This document shows, in pieces, positions 33,735-42,967 of a DNA stretch of 64,000 nucleotides. The translations under genes and the position numbers were made by a program. Location: contig JAFSBZ010000023.1 of the NCBI GenBank assembly GCA_017437005.1, positions 37,903 through 101,902 of the forward strand, written 5' to 3'. The notes beneath the pieces are model-generated. The model had not been told where the DNA came from, ran no database searches, and saw nothing but the letters and a program-made list of their open reading frames with translations. Source of the DNA: Clostridia bacterium (lineage in GTDB: Bacteria > Bacillota > Clostridia > Oscillospirales > Acutalibacteraceae). Positions within the stretch are counted from its first letter, which is position 1; each line of letters starts with the position of its first letter.

Positions 33735-36479
33735 ATGAAAATTAAATATTTTAGAAAACTTGTCAGCCTTATGCTCAGTTTGGTTTTGATTTTGGGCACG
33801 TTTTCGGCTTGTAAAGAAAGCAAAGTCGCTATGGTTGATTTATCCGCCTACTTAACACGGGTCGATAACTCTACTGAATCAAATGTAATAGGATATTCAA
33901 CTTATATAAATCAATTTAATGATAACAAAAGCACTGAAAATATATTGATTACAGTTGCAAACGAACAGGCACAATGTTTAATTGGCGATACACTTGTATA
34001 TCAATTTGATGTTGAAGTAGAGGGGCTATACAGTTTTTGCGCAGAGATTACTGGTGGAAGTTCTACACTATCGGATTATTACGGTTCATTAAAACTTGAC
34101 GGTGAATATCCATTTAGCGAATGTGAGCAAATATATTTTTCAAAAAGATGGATAAATGAAGGCGAATTTAATAAATCAAAGCAATCTGAACTTACCGAAG
34201 ATAAAAATTACATAAGTACTGCTCGTAGTGATAGAAGTTATGAAGCAGGGGAACTATATTTTTATTTGCAAAAAGGAACTCATAGCATAGAGTTTACTGC
34301 AAGTAATCAAAGCCTAAATATAAACAAATTATATTTCGAGGGCAAATTAGGTTATTTTGAAATTAAAGGAAATCCACGAAAAACCGATGCTAAAACAGTA
34401 CTTGTTCAGGCTGAAAATCCTACATATCGCAGTAAGTCATCAATACTTGAACAAATTGACCGTACTTCAGCCGCAACAATACCTGTATGCCTTGATAGAG
34501 CTACCTATAATACTTTAGGTGGAAATTCGTGGAAGACAATAGGTGAGAGTGTTACTTGGAAAATGGAAGTGAACACTGACGGATGGTATTGTCTTAATTT
34601 GCGTGTGCGTCAAGATTATTCGGCAGGCGCAGTATCCTGTAGACGTTTGTTGATAGATGGTAAAGAAATAAACGAAAACGCAAGTGAAATTACCATTCCG
34701 TATTCAACTTCTTGGCAGAAATTCACTTTAAGCGATAAAGATGGTGAACCGATTTATATGTATCTTAAGTCAGGTACACATACTGTATCGCTTGAATGTT
34801 CGTTAGGTTCCTTAAGTCAAGTTGTTCCTATTGTGGAAAGTTCTATAACAGAGTGCAATCGCATTTATAGAAGAATAATTATGATTACGGGAACAAATCC
34901 TGACCTTTATCGCGACTATAATCTTGATGAAAAATTGCCTGATGTGATAGAGAGTATCAAAACCCAGCGTGAAACTCTTAATGCGGTTGCCGATTATCTA
35001 TCTGCTTTGGGTGACGGTGGCGAATCAGATGCTGCTGTGTTCCGTAAACTTATTAGACAGTTTGATGAATTTTTACAGGATGCAGATAGTATTCCGTCAC
35101 AAATAAGCACATTGAGTTCTAATATAAGTGCAATTGGCACGTGGCAACTTGAGTGCACCAATCAACCACTTGAAATTGACTGGTTGGAATTACAGGCTTT
35201 TGGTGATGGTAGTACCGATACTACGGCAAACTTTTTTAAGCAATTTGGTCATTCTGCAACCCGAATAATAAAATCGTACTCTGAAAGCTATAACGATATT
35301 AGCAATACAGAAATAGAAAAATCGGTTGATGTATGGGCTGTAACAGGTCGCGATCAAATACAACTTATAGAGAATTTATGTCACGAATTTACCGCTAAAG
35401 AGGAAATTGGCGTAAATCTAAAACTCGTTTCGGGCGATTCGGTTATGGCGGCTACGGTTGCAGGAATCGGACCTGACGTTACACTCTTTAATGGAGCTCC
35501 TAATGTTATAAGCTATGCGATACGTAAGGCAACGGTAGATTTATCTAAACTTGATGGATTTGATGAATGTACAAGGGATTTTTATGAATCGGCAATAGTA
35601 CCGTATCGTTTTAACGGAGGTGTGTATGCGCTACCTGAAACACAAAGCTTTCCAATGTTGTTTTACAGAAAGGATATTTTAGAGGAACTTGAGTTAGAGG
35701 TTCCTACCACTTGGGATGAAGCTTATGACTGTATTACAACATTGCAAAAAAATAATATGACCTTTGGTTGTCCTACATATGATGTATTCTTATATCAGCA
35801 TGGTGGGTCGTATTATAACGAAAAGGGTTCAGTATCGTATATGAATTCCGAAGAAAGTGTAAATGCATTTAAAACGTGGACCAAATTTTATACCAACTTT
35901 AATTTGCCGCTTTCTTATAACTTTATAAACCGTTTTAGAAGCGGTGAAATGCCCATAGCAATTGCCGACTACAGTAGTTATAACAGTTTGGTTGTTTTTG
36001 CTCCTGAAATTAGCGGTAGTTGGGGTATGACGATGGTACCGGGCACTAAAAATGCGGATGGCACAGTTGACCATTCGGTAAGTGCCGCGGGAACTGCAGC
36101 TATGATTTTTTCAAACACAGACGATATTGATTCATCGTGGAAGTTCCTTAAGTGGTGGGTTAGCGGTCAAACTCAATCGGATTATGCTATTGGATTAGAA
36201 ACTAAACTTGGTGCTTCTGCACGTGTAATGGTGGCATCTAAATCTGCTTTTGAAACACTGGACTGGACTGATGAACAAAAATCAGCCCTTAAGCAGCAGT
36301 GGAATTGGGTCGATGGTACACCTGAGGTTCCCGGTGGATATTTGATGTCAAGGCACATAAATAACGCATTTAGAAAAATCGTTTATAACGATGCTGATTT
36401 GCGTGAAACCTTAGGAGAATATAAGGTTATTATAGATAAAGAACTTACATTAAAGCGAGAAGAATATGGACTTGAATGA
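33735..36479 (+). CDS. Large solute-binding lipoprotein with N-terminal beta domains (importer 2)
   Basis: A 914-aa lipoprotein (lipobox TFSAC with Cys at about 26). Residues about 45-210 and 220-385 look like two beta-sandwich modules of carbohydrate-binding type (VYQFDVEVEGLYSFCAEITGG; WKMEVNTDGWYCLNLRVRQ). A helical spacer (about 395-530) follows, and residues about 540-914 are a family 1 solute-binding domain (VDVWAVTGRDQIQLIENLCHEF, FPMLFYRKDIL). About twice the usual length. It may capture longer glucan chains than importer 1. A TTG at 33726 is a less likely start. Confidence 0.82.
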   Translation: MKIKYFRKLVSLMLSLVLILGTFSACKESKVAMVDLSAYLTRVDNSTESNVIGYSTYINQFNDNKSTENILITVANEQAQCLIGDTLVYQFDVEVEGLYSFCAEITGGSSTLSDYYGSLKLDGEYPFSECEQIYFSKRWINEGEFNKSKQSELTEDKNYISTARSDRSYEAGELYFYLQKGTHSIEFTASNQSLNINKLYFEGKLGYFEIKGNPRKTDAKTVLVQAENPTYRSKSSILEQIDRTSAATIPVCLDRATYNTLGGNSWKTIGESVTWKMEVNTDGWYCLNLRVRQDYSAGAVSCRRLLIDGKEINENASEITIPYSTSWQKFTLSDKDGEPIYMYLKSGTHTVSLECSLGSLSQVVPIVESSITECNRIYRRIIMITGTNPDLYRDYNLDEKLPDVIESIKTQRETLNAVADYLSALGDGGESDAAVFRKLIRQFDEFLQDADSIPSQISTLSSNISAIGTWQLECTNQPLEIDWLELQAFGDGSTDTTANFFKQFGHSATRIIKSYSESYNDISNTEIEKSVDVWAVTGRDQIQLIENLCHEFTAKEEIGVNLKLVSGDSVMAATVAGIGPDVTLFNGAPNVISYAIRKATVDLSKLDGFDECTRDFYESAIVPYRFNGGVYALPETQSFPMLFYRKDILEELELEVPTTWDEAYDCITTLQKNNMTFGCPTYDVFLYQHGGSYYNEKGSVSYMNSEESVNAFKTWTKFYTNFNLPLSYNFINRFRSGEMPIAIADYSSYNSLVVFAPEISGSWGMTMVPGTKNADGTVDHSVSAAGTAAMIFSNTDDIDSSWKFLKWWVSGQTQSDYAIGLETKLGASARVMVASKSAFETLDWTDEQKSALKQQWNWVDGTPEVPGGYLMSRHINNAFRKIVYNDADLRETLGEYKVIIDKELTLKREEYGLE

Positions 36480-36490
36480 GGTGAGGAATA

Positions 36491-37402
36491 ATGACAGCAC
36501 AAAAGAATAAAGTATCAATTCTAAAGCAAATGCAAAAAAAGAAGCATTGTTATTTATTCCTTGCACCTTTCTTTATCTTATTTGTTGTATTTACTGTAAT
36601 ACCAGTATTGATGGCAATGGGTTTGTCTTTTACATTTTATAATGTTTTTGAAACTCCGCAATTTGTTGGACTAAAAAACTATATTCAAATGTTTTTCTAT
36701 GATGATTTATTTACAAAGGCATTTGCTAATACATTGACAATGGCACTTTTTATAGGGCCTATTGGTTATTTAATATCACTAATAGTGGCATGGTCTATAA
36801 ATGAATTGTCACCGGCGCTCAGAACTGTTTTGGTTGTGCTTTTTTATGCTCCTTCTATTTCGGGAAATGCATATATGATTTGGACTCTGATGTTTAGTGG
36901 TGACGCATACGGATATCTTAATGCTTGGATGATGAATCTGAATATTATTAACGAACCTATTCAGTGGCTTACAGATACACAATATATGATGATTTGCGTA
37001 ATTATTGTAAGCCTTTGGATGAGTTTGGGTACAGGATTCTTGTCTTTTGTTGCGGCGCTGCAAGGTGTTGACCGTAGTCTATATGAATCGGCGGCAATCG
37101 ATGGTGTTCATAATCGGTGGCAAGAACTATGGCATGTTACTTTACCTTCTATGAAACCTCAACTTCTTTTTGGTGCTGTACTTAGTATTACATCTGCATT
37201 TTCAGTAGGTGATGTATGTATAAATTTGTGTGGAAACCCAAGCACCGATTATGCGGTTCACACACTTGTGAATCATATGCAGGATTATGGTAATACCCGT
37301 TATGAAATGGGATACGCATGTGCTATATCTACATTTTTATTCCTACTTATGATTGGTGCTAACTCGCTTGTTAACAAGCTGCTTAAAAAGGTGGGTGACT
37401 GA
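36491..37402 (+). CDS. ABC sugar permease, MalF type (importer 2)
   Basis: A 303-aa membrane protein with six hydrophobic helices and EAA loop LYESAAIDGVHNRWQELWHV. Belongs with the large binding protein just upstream (12 bases). Confidence 0.92.
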   Translation: MTAQKNKVSILKQMQKKKHCYLFLAPFFILFVVFTVIPVLMAMGLSFTFYNVFETPQFVGLKNYIQMFFYDDLFTKAFANTLTMALFIGPIGYLISLIVAWSINELSPALRTVLVVLFYAPSISGNAYMIWTLMFSGDAYGYLNAWMMNLNIINEPIQWLTDTQYMMICVIIVSLWMSLGTGFLSFVAALQGVDRSLYESAAIDGVHNRWQELWHVTLPSMKPQLLFGAVLSITSAFSVGDVCINLCGNPSTDYAVHTLVNHMQDYGNTRYEMGYACAISTFLFLLMIGANSLVNKLLKKVGD

Positions 37403-37403
37403 T

Positions 37404-38279
37404 ATGAAAGTAATGAAGGTTTTTGCTAATCAGTCAAGATATGCCCGTTCTAATTTTGGTGGCATTGTTAACTTTTTGGTACTTACATTATTTGCGGCAG
37501 TTGTTGCGCTTCCTATGGTATTTACAGTTAGTAGCGCATTTAAGCCTTTGGAAGAATTATTTGTTTTTCCGCCAAGCTTATTCGTAAAAAATCCCACACT
37601 TAATAACTTTGCAGGTATCTCGAGTATTCTTAGAGAATCTTGGGTGCCAATGGGAAGATATCTGATAAACTCTGTTTTTATAACTCTTTTAGGAGTTATA
37701 GGACAAGTGATTTTTGCTTCGCTCGCGGCATATGTTCTTGCAAAAGAAGTATTTCCCGGTTCAAAGTTGCTTAATAAAGTAATAGTTCTATCACTTATGT
37801 TTAATGGAACCGTTACATCGATACCGACATACATTATTATGTCAAAGTTAGGAGTAGTTAATTCGCATTGGGCACTTATTTTGCCTGCATGTGCATCTTC
37901 GTTGGGATTGTTCTTAATGAAGCAGTTTATCGAACAGATGGTACATACCACTATTCTTGAAGCCGCTCGTGTGGATGGCGCAAGCGAACTAAGAATATTT
38001 TTTCAAATAGTAATGCCGATGTGCAAGCCCGCGTGGTTAACGCTTATTATTCTTTCGTTCCAGGCTTTGTGGAGCAATATGGGTGGACTTTACATCTATG
38101 ATGACGAATTAAAGACGTTGCCATATGCACTTCAAAACATAATTTCGGGCGGCACAATAGCACGAAGTGGTGTGTCCTCCGCGGTTGCATTACTGCTAAT
38201 AATACCTCCACTTATAACATTCATTTTATCTCAATCAAACATTTTGGAAACAATGGGTAGTTCAGGCATAAAGGAATGA
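37404..38279 (+). CDS. ABC sugar permease, MalG type (importer 2)
   Basis: A 291-aa permease with EAA loop LEAARVDGASELRIFFQIVMP. The ATG at 37404 has AAGGTGG upstream and directly follows the previous stop; a TTG at 37353 would overlap the previous gene by 50 bases. No ATPase gene is adjacent. Confidence 0.9.
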   Translation: MKVMKVFANQSRYARSNFGGIVNFLVLTLFAAVVALPMVFTVSSAFKPLEELFVFPPSLFVKNPTLNNFAGISSILRESWVPMGRYLINSVFITLLGVIGQVIFASLAAYVLAKEVFPGSKLLNKVIVLSLMFNGTVTSIPTYIIMSKLGVVNSHWALILPACASSLGLFLMKQFIEQMVHTTILEAARVDGASELRIFFQIVMPMCKPAWLTLIILSFQALWSNMGGLYIYDDELKTLPYALQNIISGGTIARSGVSSAVALLLIIPPLITFILSQSNILETMGSSGIKE

Positions 38280-38283
38280 TGCT

Positions 38284-40401
38284 ATGAAAAAGATATTTAA
38301 AATTTTAAGTTTAATATTGGTATTAGTGTCGCTTTTCGCTGTTATGCCTGTTTGCGCAGTAGACGAGCTGGATGGAACCAATAGTTCGTATGTATATGAC
38401 TATTGGGGAAATACTGTATCAACGCCAATACCATATGAAACGGATATTGTAGTTAATTTAAGCCAATTCGGAAACGCAACTCCTACAGTTGCCGATATGG
38501 CATCTGATGAACAAGGTAATATTTATGTTGCTGACAGTGCAAATAATTGTATATGGATGTTTAATAGTGATTTAGAATTGATTAAATCATATACGAATTA
38601 TATTTATGATGGTTCTGATAGGGGCTTTATGGCTTGTGAGGGCTGTTGGGTTGCAGATGGTAAGTTGTATGTTGCGAACACAGGTGCTGCTAATATTGTT
38701 GTATTAGATGCACTTACAGCTGAAACATTACAAATTATTGAAACTCCAACTTCAAATGAGTGGAGCAGTGAGATTGCGTTTGAACCTACCAGACTTAGTA
38801 CCGATAGAGGCGGTAGAGTTTATTGTATATCCCGTAATCAAACACAAGGTATTGTTCAGTTTTCAAAAGAAGGCGAATTTATAGGTTATCTTGGTGCTCT
38901 TGACGTTGACCCAAGCCTTTGGGACATCTTTATTAGAAATTTTGGCACCAAAAAGATGAAGAATGACAGTCTTCAAATGATACCAACGGAGTTTACCAAC
39001 CTTATTTGTAATAATGATGGCATGGTTTATGCTATTACAGAAACTGTTAGTGATGGTGATATTTTAGGCGCAGTAAGGGGGAGAAATGCAGAAAACTCTC
39101 CTGTACGTCTACTTAATCCACTTGGAAACAATATTTTAAAAAATAATGGGTATTATCCAACCGTTGGCGATATTGATTTTCTAACGTATGGCGAGGATGC
39201 CGGTGCGTCACGATTTATAGATGTGGCTGTAGGCGATAATGGTATTTGTAGTTTTCTTGACCGTAAGCGAGGCAAAGTGTTCACCTATGATTATGACGGC
39301 AATTTGCTCTATATTTTTGGCGGTATCGGTGCAGGAATTGGTTCGTTTGAGCAACCTGTTTCTATCGTTTATTTAGGAAACAAGCTTGCTATTTTAGATC
39401 AGGGTTCTAAAGAAATTACAATTTTTAGAACAACCGATTTTACAAATCAGATTCTTGCGGCTTACGAGGCGCACGAAAACGGGGATTTTCATAAAGAAGA
39501 AGAGTGTTGGCGCGCCTTAGAAGAAAAATTTTCAGGTTATGATATTGCAACACTTGGTATAGGAAAAGCATTATATAACCGAGGCGAATACAAGGAGTCT
39601 ATGGAACTCTTTAAGCTTGCCAATAATAAGGATTATTACTCTAAAGCTTATAAAAATTACCAGGCTCAGCTTGCAGAAAAATATATTATTTTTATATTTG
39701 TTGGCGCAATACTTTTGGTTGTAGGTCTGATTTTAGGATTGCGTGCGATTATTCGTGCGGTTAAAAATTCTCGTAATATTGTATGTAAAACCTTAACAAA
39801 CGGTTGCTATATTATGACCCATCCGTTTGACGGATTTTGGGACTTAAAATGGGAAGGTAAGGGAACGGTAGCAGGAGCTTCTATAATGCTTGGAAGTGCT
39901 TTTGTAATCAGAATATTATGTGAACGATTAGTTCCTTATTTGTTCTGTACTCAAAACCTATCACAAACCAATACCCTAATAAGTACACTTTCTTTAGTGA
40001 TTACCTTTATGCTATGGATAGTATCAAGCTGGTGTCTTACCACACTTTTTGACGGTAAGGGAAATATTAAGGATATTTACATATATTCTTGCTATTGCTT
40101 GACTCCATATGTGATTTTTTCACTACCTATTTTATTATTAGGTCAATTTTTAACACTTGAGATGGCGGCACTTTATACCAGTTTACAAATAATAGTATTA
40201 GTTTATTGTTTGTTCTTACTTATAGCGGGCACCATTTCTACACATCAATTCTCTCTTGGCCGCACTGCAATTATGCTAATTGTAAGCGTTGCAGGAATTG
40301 TACTAATGATGTTTTTGATTATTCTTTGCTCAGGACTTATACAAAATATTGTTGACTTTATTGTACAGGCAATTAAAGAAATTGGCTTGCGTTATTCTTA
40401 A
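38284..40401 (+). CDS. NHL-repeat/Yip1-type membrane protein
   Basis: A 705-aa exported protein. Signal peptide (1-26, ending PVCAV). Residues about 50-390 form NHL-like beta-propeller repeats (MASDEQGNIYVADSANNCIW; DGKLYVANTGAANIVVLD; YDYDGNLLYIFG). A short TPR-like helical stretch (about 395-460) with EYKESMELFKLANN follows, then a membrane helix at about 463-485 and five further helices resembling the Yip1 domain (residues about 510-690). It may be a surface sensor or scaffold for the importers; no enzyme motif is visible. Such proteins recur in Bacillota next to sugar ABC operons, from memory. Confidence 0.7.
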   Translation: MKKIFKILSLILVLVSLFAVMPVCAVDELDGTNSSYVYDYWGNTVSTPIPYETDIVVNLSQFGNATPTVADMASDEQGNIYVADSANNCIWMFNSDLELIKSYTNYIYDGSDRGFMACEGCWVADGKLYVANTGAANIVVLDALTAETLQIIETPTSNEWSSEIAFEPTRLSTDRGGRVYCISRNQTQGIVQFSKEGEFIGYLGALDVDPSLWDIFIRNFGTKKMKNDSLQMIPTEFTNLICNNDGMVYAITETVSDGDILGAVRGRNAENSPVRLLNPLGNNILKNNGYYPTVGDIDFLTYGEDAGASRFIDVAVGDNGICSFLDRKRGKVFTYDYDGNLLYIFGGIGAGIGSFEQPVSIVYLGNKLAILDQGSKEITIFRTTDFTNQILAAYEAHENGDFHKEEECWRALEEKFSGYDIATLGIGKALYNRGEYKESMELFKLANNKDYYSKAYKNYQAQLAEKYIIFIFVGAILLVVGLILGLRAIIRAVKNSRNIVCKTLTNGCYIMTHPFDGFWDLKWEGKGTVAGASIMLGSAFVIRILCERLVPYLFCTQNLSQTNTLISTLSLVITFMLWIVSSWCLTTLFDGKGNIKDIYIYSCYCLTPYVIFSLPILLLGQFLTLEMAALYTSLQIIVLVYCLFLLIAGTISTHQFSLGRTAIMLIVSVAGIVLMMFLIILCSGLIQNIVDFIVQAIKEIGLRYS

Positions 40402-40419
40402 GGAAAGGAAGAGCGGTTA

Positions 40420-42948
40420 ATGAAAATAACTAAAAAACAATTAACTCCCGTTATTTCTATTGTTGCGGTTATTGCAGCATTCGCTCTGCTTTTTGCAACC
40501 TATTCGATGACAAGAAGCAACCTTGGAACAAGTGAGGCTTTTATGCTGCCGGATGTGATGGATGATTTAACCGAGCAAATATCTGATGAGCCTTTAAAGG
40601 TATTTACTAATAATAGTCGCTCAATGTATGTATCAAACGGCGGTGTAGTTACTGTAAAAGACGATACAACAAACACGGTTTTATGGTCTAATCAGGCAAA
40701 CGAGGATGATGTTTTAATATTTGGTGAAGAGCAGGCGGCAAAGTCACCAATTACAATAACGTATCGTTATAACGGTGAAACAGATACAAACCTTTATTCA
40801 ATGGCTGATGCTGTTGATAATAATCAATATACTGTATCCATTAGTGAAGATGGCAATAAGTTATTTGTTACGTATCTACTGGGCGAAGCTGGGGATGGCG
40901 GTTTATTACCTAAAGCATTCACACAAAAATTTTTCGAGGGAGAAATTCTTTCAAAACTTGATAAGGATACAAAAGATTATTTATTAGAGAGATACGTATT
41001 ATATAAAAAGGGAACTGCAGATTCTACGCTTATAAAAGAGTTTAGTGGTATGGAGAAAGAGGATATTTATTACCTTGAATCTCCGGGTTCATATGTTATC
41101 CAAACTAAAATAATCTCATATTTACAACAAGCGGGTCTTACCACGCAGCAGTATAAGAAACAATGTGAAATTACCGGCGAAGCAGCTGAAATTTATAATG
41201 AGAATTTTATGATTACTGTTGAGTATTGGCTTGACGGTGAGGATATTATGATCAACGTTCCGGGTGATAAAATTTATTATCATCCCGAACATCCACTTAC
41301 TACAATAACTTTTAATGGTGCTGCCACATATGCAGTTAATTCTGAAAGTGGTGAATATTTGTTACCAGCGGGTAGTGGTGCTATACAGAAATTTTCTGTT
41401 AAATCAGAAAGAAATAACAATTATACATATTACGGCAATGATTATCTTAATACCGTTTCTACTGTTAAGGAAACAATGTTTCCGCTACCTGTTTATGCAG
41501 TAATGCGCGACGGAAAAAACGGACTTTTAGGTATAGTTGAAAACGGTGCTGAGGTAGCAGTACTAAACGAGCGTTTTACTAATGGAGCCAGTCAGCTAAC
41601 ATTAAGCCTTAAATTGCTTGAATATGGCGATGCATCGGTTACTGCTCAACAATCATCAACTGTTTATTGTAGCAGTCAGTTTAAAGATAATTTTACGGTT
41701 AGATATCGTGTTACGGAGGCTGATGCTGATGCTATAGACATTGCATCGCAGTACCGTGAACTTTTGATAAATCAAAACAAAATGCCCAATAAGGTAAAAT
41801 CCAACGAGAGCGCACTTATAGAGATAGTTGGTAACGTTCCATACTCATATCAGTGGTTTGGATTATTTACGGTTAATAAACAAATAATGCTTACTGAGTG
41901 GAATGAAGCCGAGCAAATAGTAAGTGCTTTTACGGAAAAAGGTCTCAATCCGGCTATAAAACTTTCTGGTTTTAATAGTAAGGGCCTATTTTGTCAATCA
42001 CCCGGCAAATATGATTTTATTGGTTCAAAAAAAGAACGTAATTCCTTTTTGAACTTTACGAAGAAAAATAATATAAACACTTATCTTGATGTAAGTCTTG
42101 CTTACAATTATACAGGTGCATCGGGATTATTTAGCGGCTATAACGCTGGTAAACATAGTGCTCGTGCGCCGGGCAACGATAACGCTGAAAGACCCATAGT
42201 TTCAAAATCTACAGGCTTTACATCTGCTAAGGCATCTACAGCAGAAATTGTTTCACCTAAAATGTTTGCAAAATACGCTGCATCATATAACAAATTAGAT
42301 GACCGTTTAGGTATTTGTCTAGGCGATTCACTTGATAGCCTTAATACCGATTATTCCGAAAAAGCACCCCATAATCGTGCAGATACTTTAAATTCACTAA
42401 AGGAGACCGTTGTTACATTAAGTGAAAAGCGTAATATTATTGGAAACAATCCGATTATTCCGGTTTTAAATTATATTAGTATATCAGAAAATCTTACGCT
42501 TACCGGTGATAAGGAATATTCTTTCAGCAAATATGTACCATTCGTTCAGTCAGTTTTGCACGGATGTGTAAATTATACGACCGATTCACTTAATTCATAT
42601 AACGACTATGAGTTGGCGTTGTTAGAGGCGGTATCAACAGGCAGCACACCTAAGTACACCGTTTCGTATAAATTTGATCGTGACGTTATGAACACAGAAT
42701 ATGACTTTCTATACTATACCGACTGGAGTAATTGGAAGGACAAAATTTTAAGCGATATTGCTGATATAGATAAACTTTACAATACGATTTCCGAGGCATA
42801 CATTATTGGATATACCAATACAGGTGAAGTATCTGTTACAAGTTATTCTAATGGCATAAATGTGTATGTAAACTATACTGAAAAAGATATTGCGGTTGGG
42901 GATATTACTATTCCTGCTTTGCAATTTGTTTCGGTAAAAAACAGTTGA
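40420..42948 (+). CDS. Large membrane-anchored protein, DUF5696-like, putative glycan-acting
   Basis: An 842-aa protein with one N-terminal membrane helix (about 9-27) and an extracellular remainder. Residues about 50-440 are beta-rich (SMYVSNGGVVTVKDDTTNTVLW; YYGNDYLNTVSTVKETMFPLP), like the beta-sandwich of glycosidases. Residues about 450-780 look like a beta/alpha barrel (LTEWNEAEQIVSAFTEKGLNP; NINTYLDVSLAYNYTG; RLGICLGDSLDSLNTDY). I associate this layout with DUF5696 of Bacillota sugar-uptake loci. The catalytic residues are not known; it could be an undescribed glycoside hydrolase. Confidence 0.6.
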   Translation: MKITKKQLTPVISIVAVIAAFALLFATYSMTRSNLGTSEAFMLPDVMDDLTEQISDEPLKVFTNNSRSMYVSNGGVVTVKDDTTNTVLWSNQANEDDVLIFGEEQAAKSPITITYRYNGETDTNLYSMADAVDNNQYTVSISEDGNKLFVTYLLGEAGDGGLLPKAFTQKFFEGEILSKLDKDTKDYLLERYVLYKKGTADSTLIKEFSGMEKEDIYYLESPGSYVIQTKIISYLQQAGLTTQQYKKQCEITGEAAEIYNENFMITVEYWLDGEDIMINVPGDKIYYHPEHPLTTITFNGAATYAVNSESGEYLLPAGSGAIQKFSVKSERNNNYTYYGNDYLNTVSTVKETMFPLPVYAVMRDGKNGLLGIVENGAEVAVLNERFTNGASQLTLSLKLLEYGDASVTAQQSSTVYCSSQFKDNFTVRYRVTEADADAIDIASQYRELLINQNKMPNKVKSNESALIEIVGNVPYSYQWFGLFTVNKQIMLTEWNEAEQIVSAFTEKGLNPAIKLSGFNSKGLFCQSPGKYDFIGSKKERNSFLNFTKKNNINTYLDVSLAYNYTGASGLFSGYNAGKHSARAPGNDNAERPIVSKSTGFTSAKASTAEIVSPKMFAKYAASYNKLDDRLGICLGDSLDSLNTDYSEKAPHNRADTLNSLKETVVTLSEKRNIIGNNPIIPVLNYISISENLTLTGDKEYSFSKYVPFVQSVLHGCVNYTTDSLNSYNDYELALLEAVSTGSTPKYTVSYKFDRDVMNTEYDFLYYTDWSNWKDKILSDIADIDKLYNTISEAYIIGYTNTGEVSVTSYSNGINVYVNYTEKDIAVGDITIPALQFVSVKNS

Positions 42949-42967
42949 CTTTAGAAAGGTAACCATT

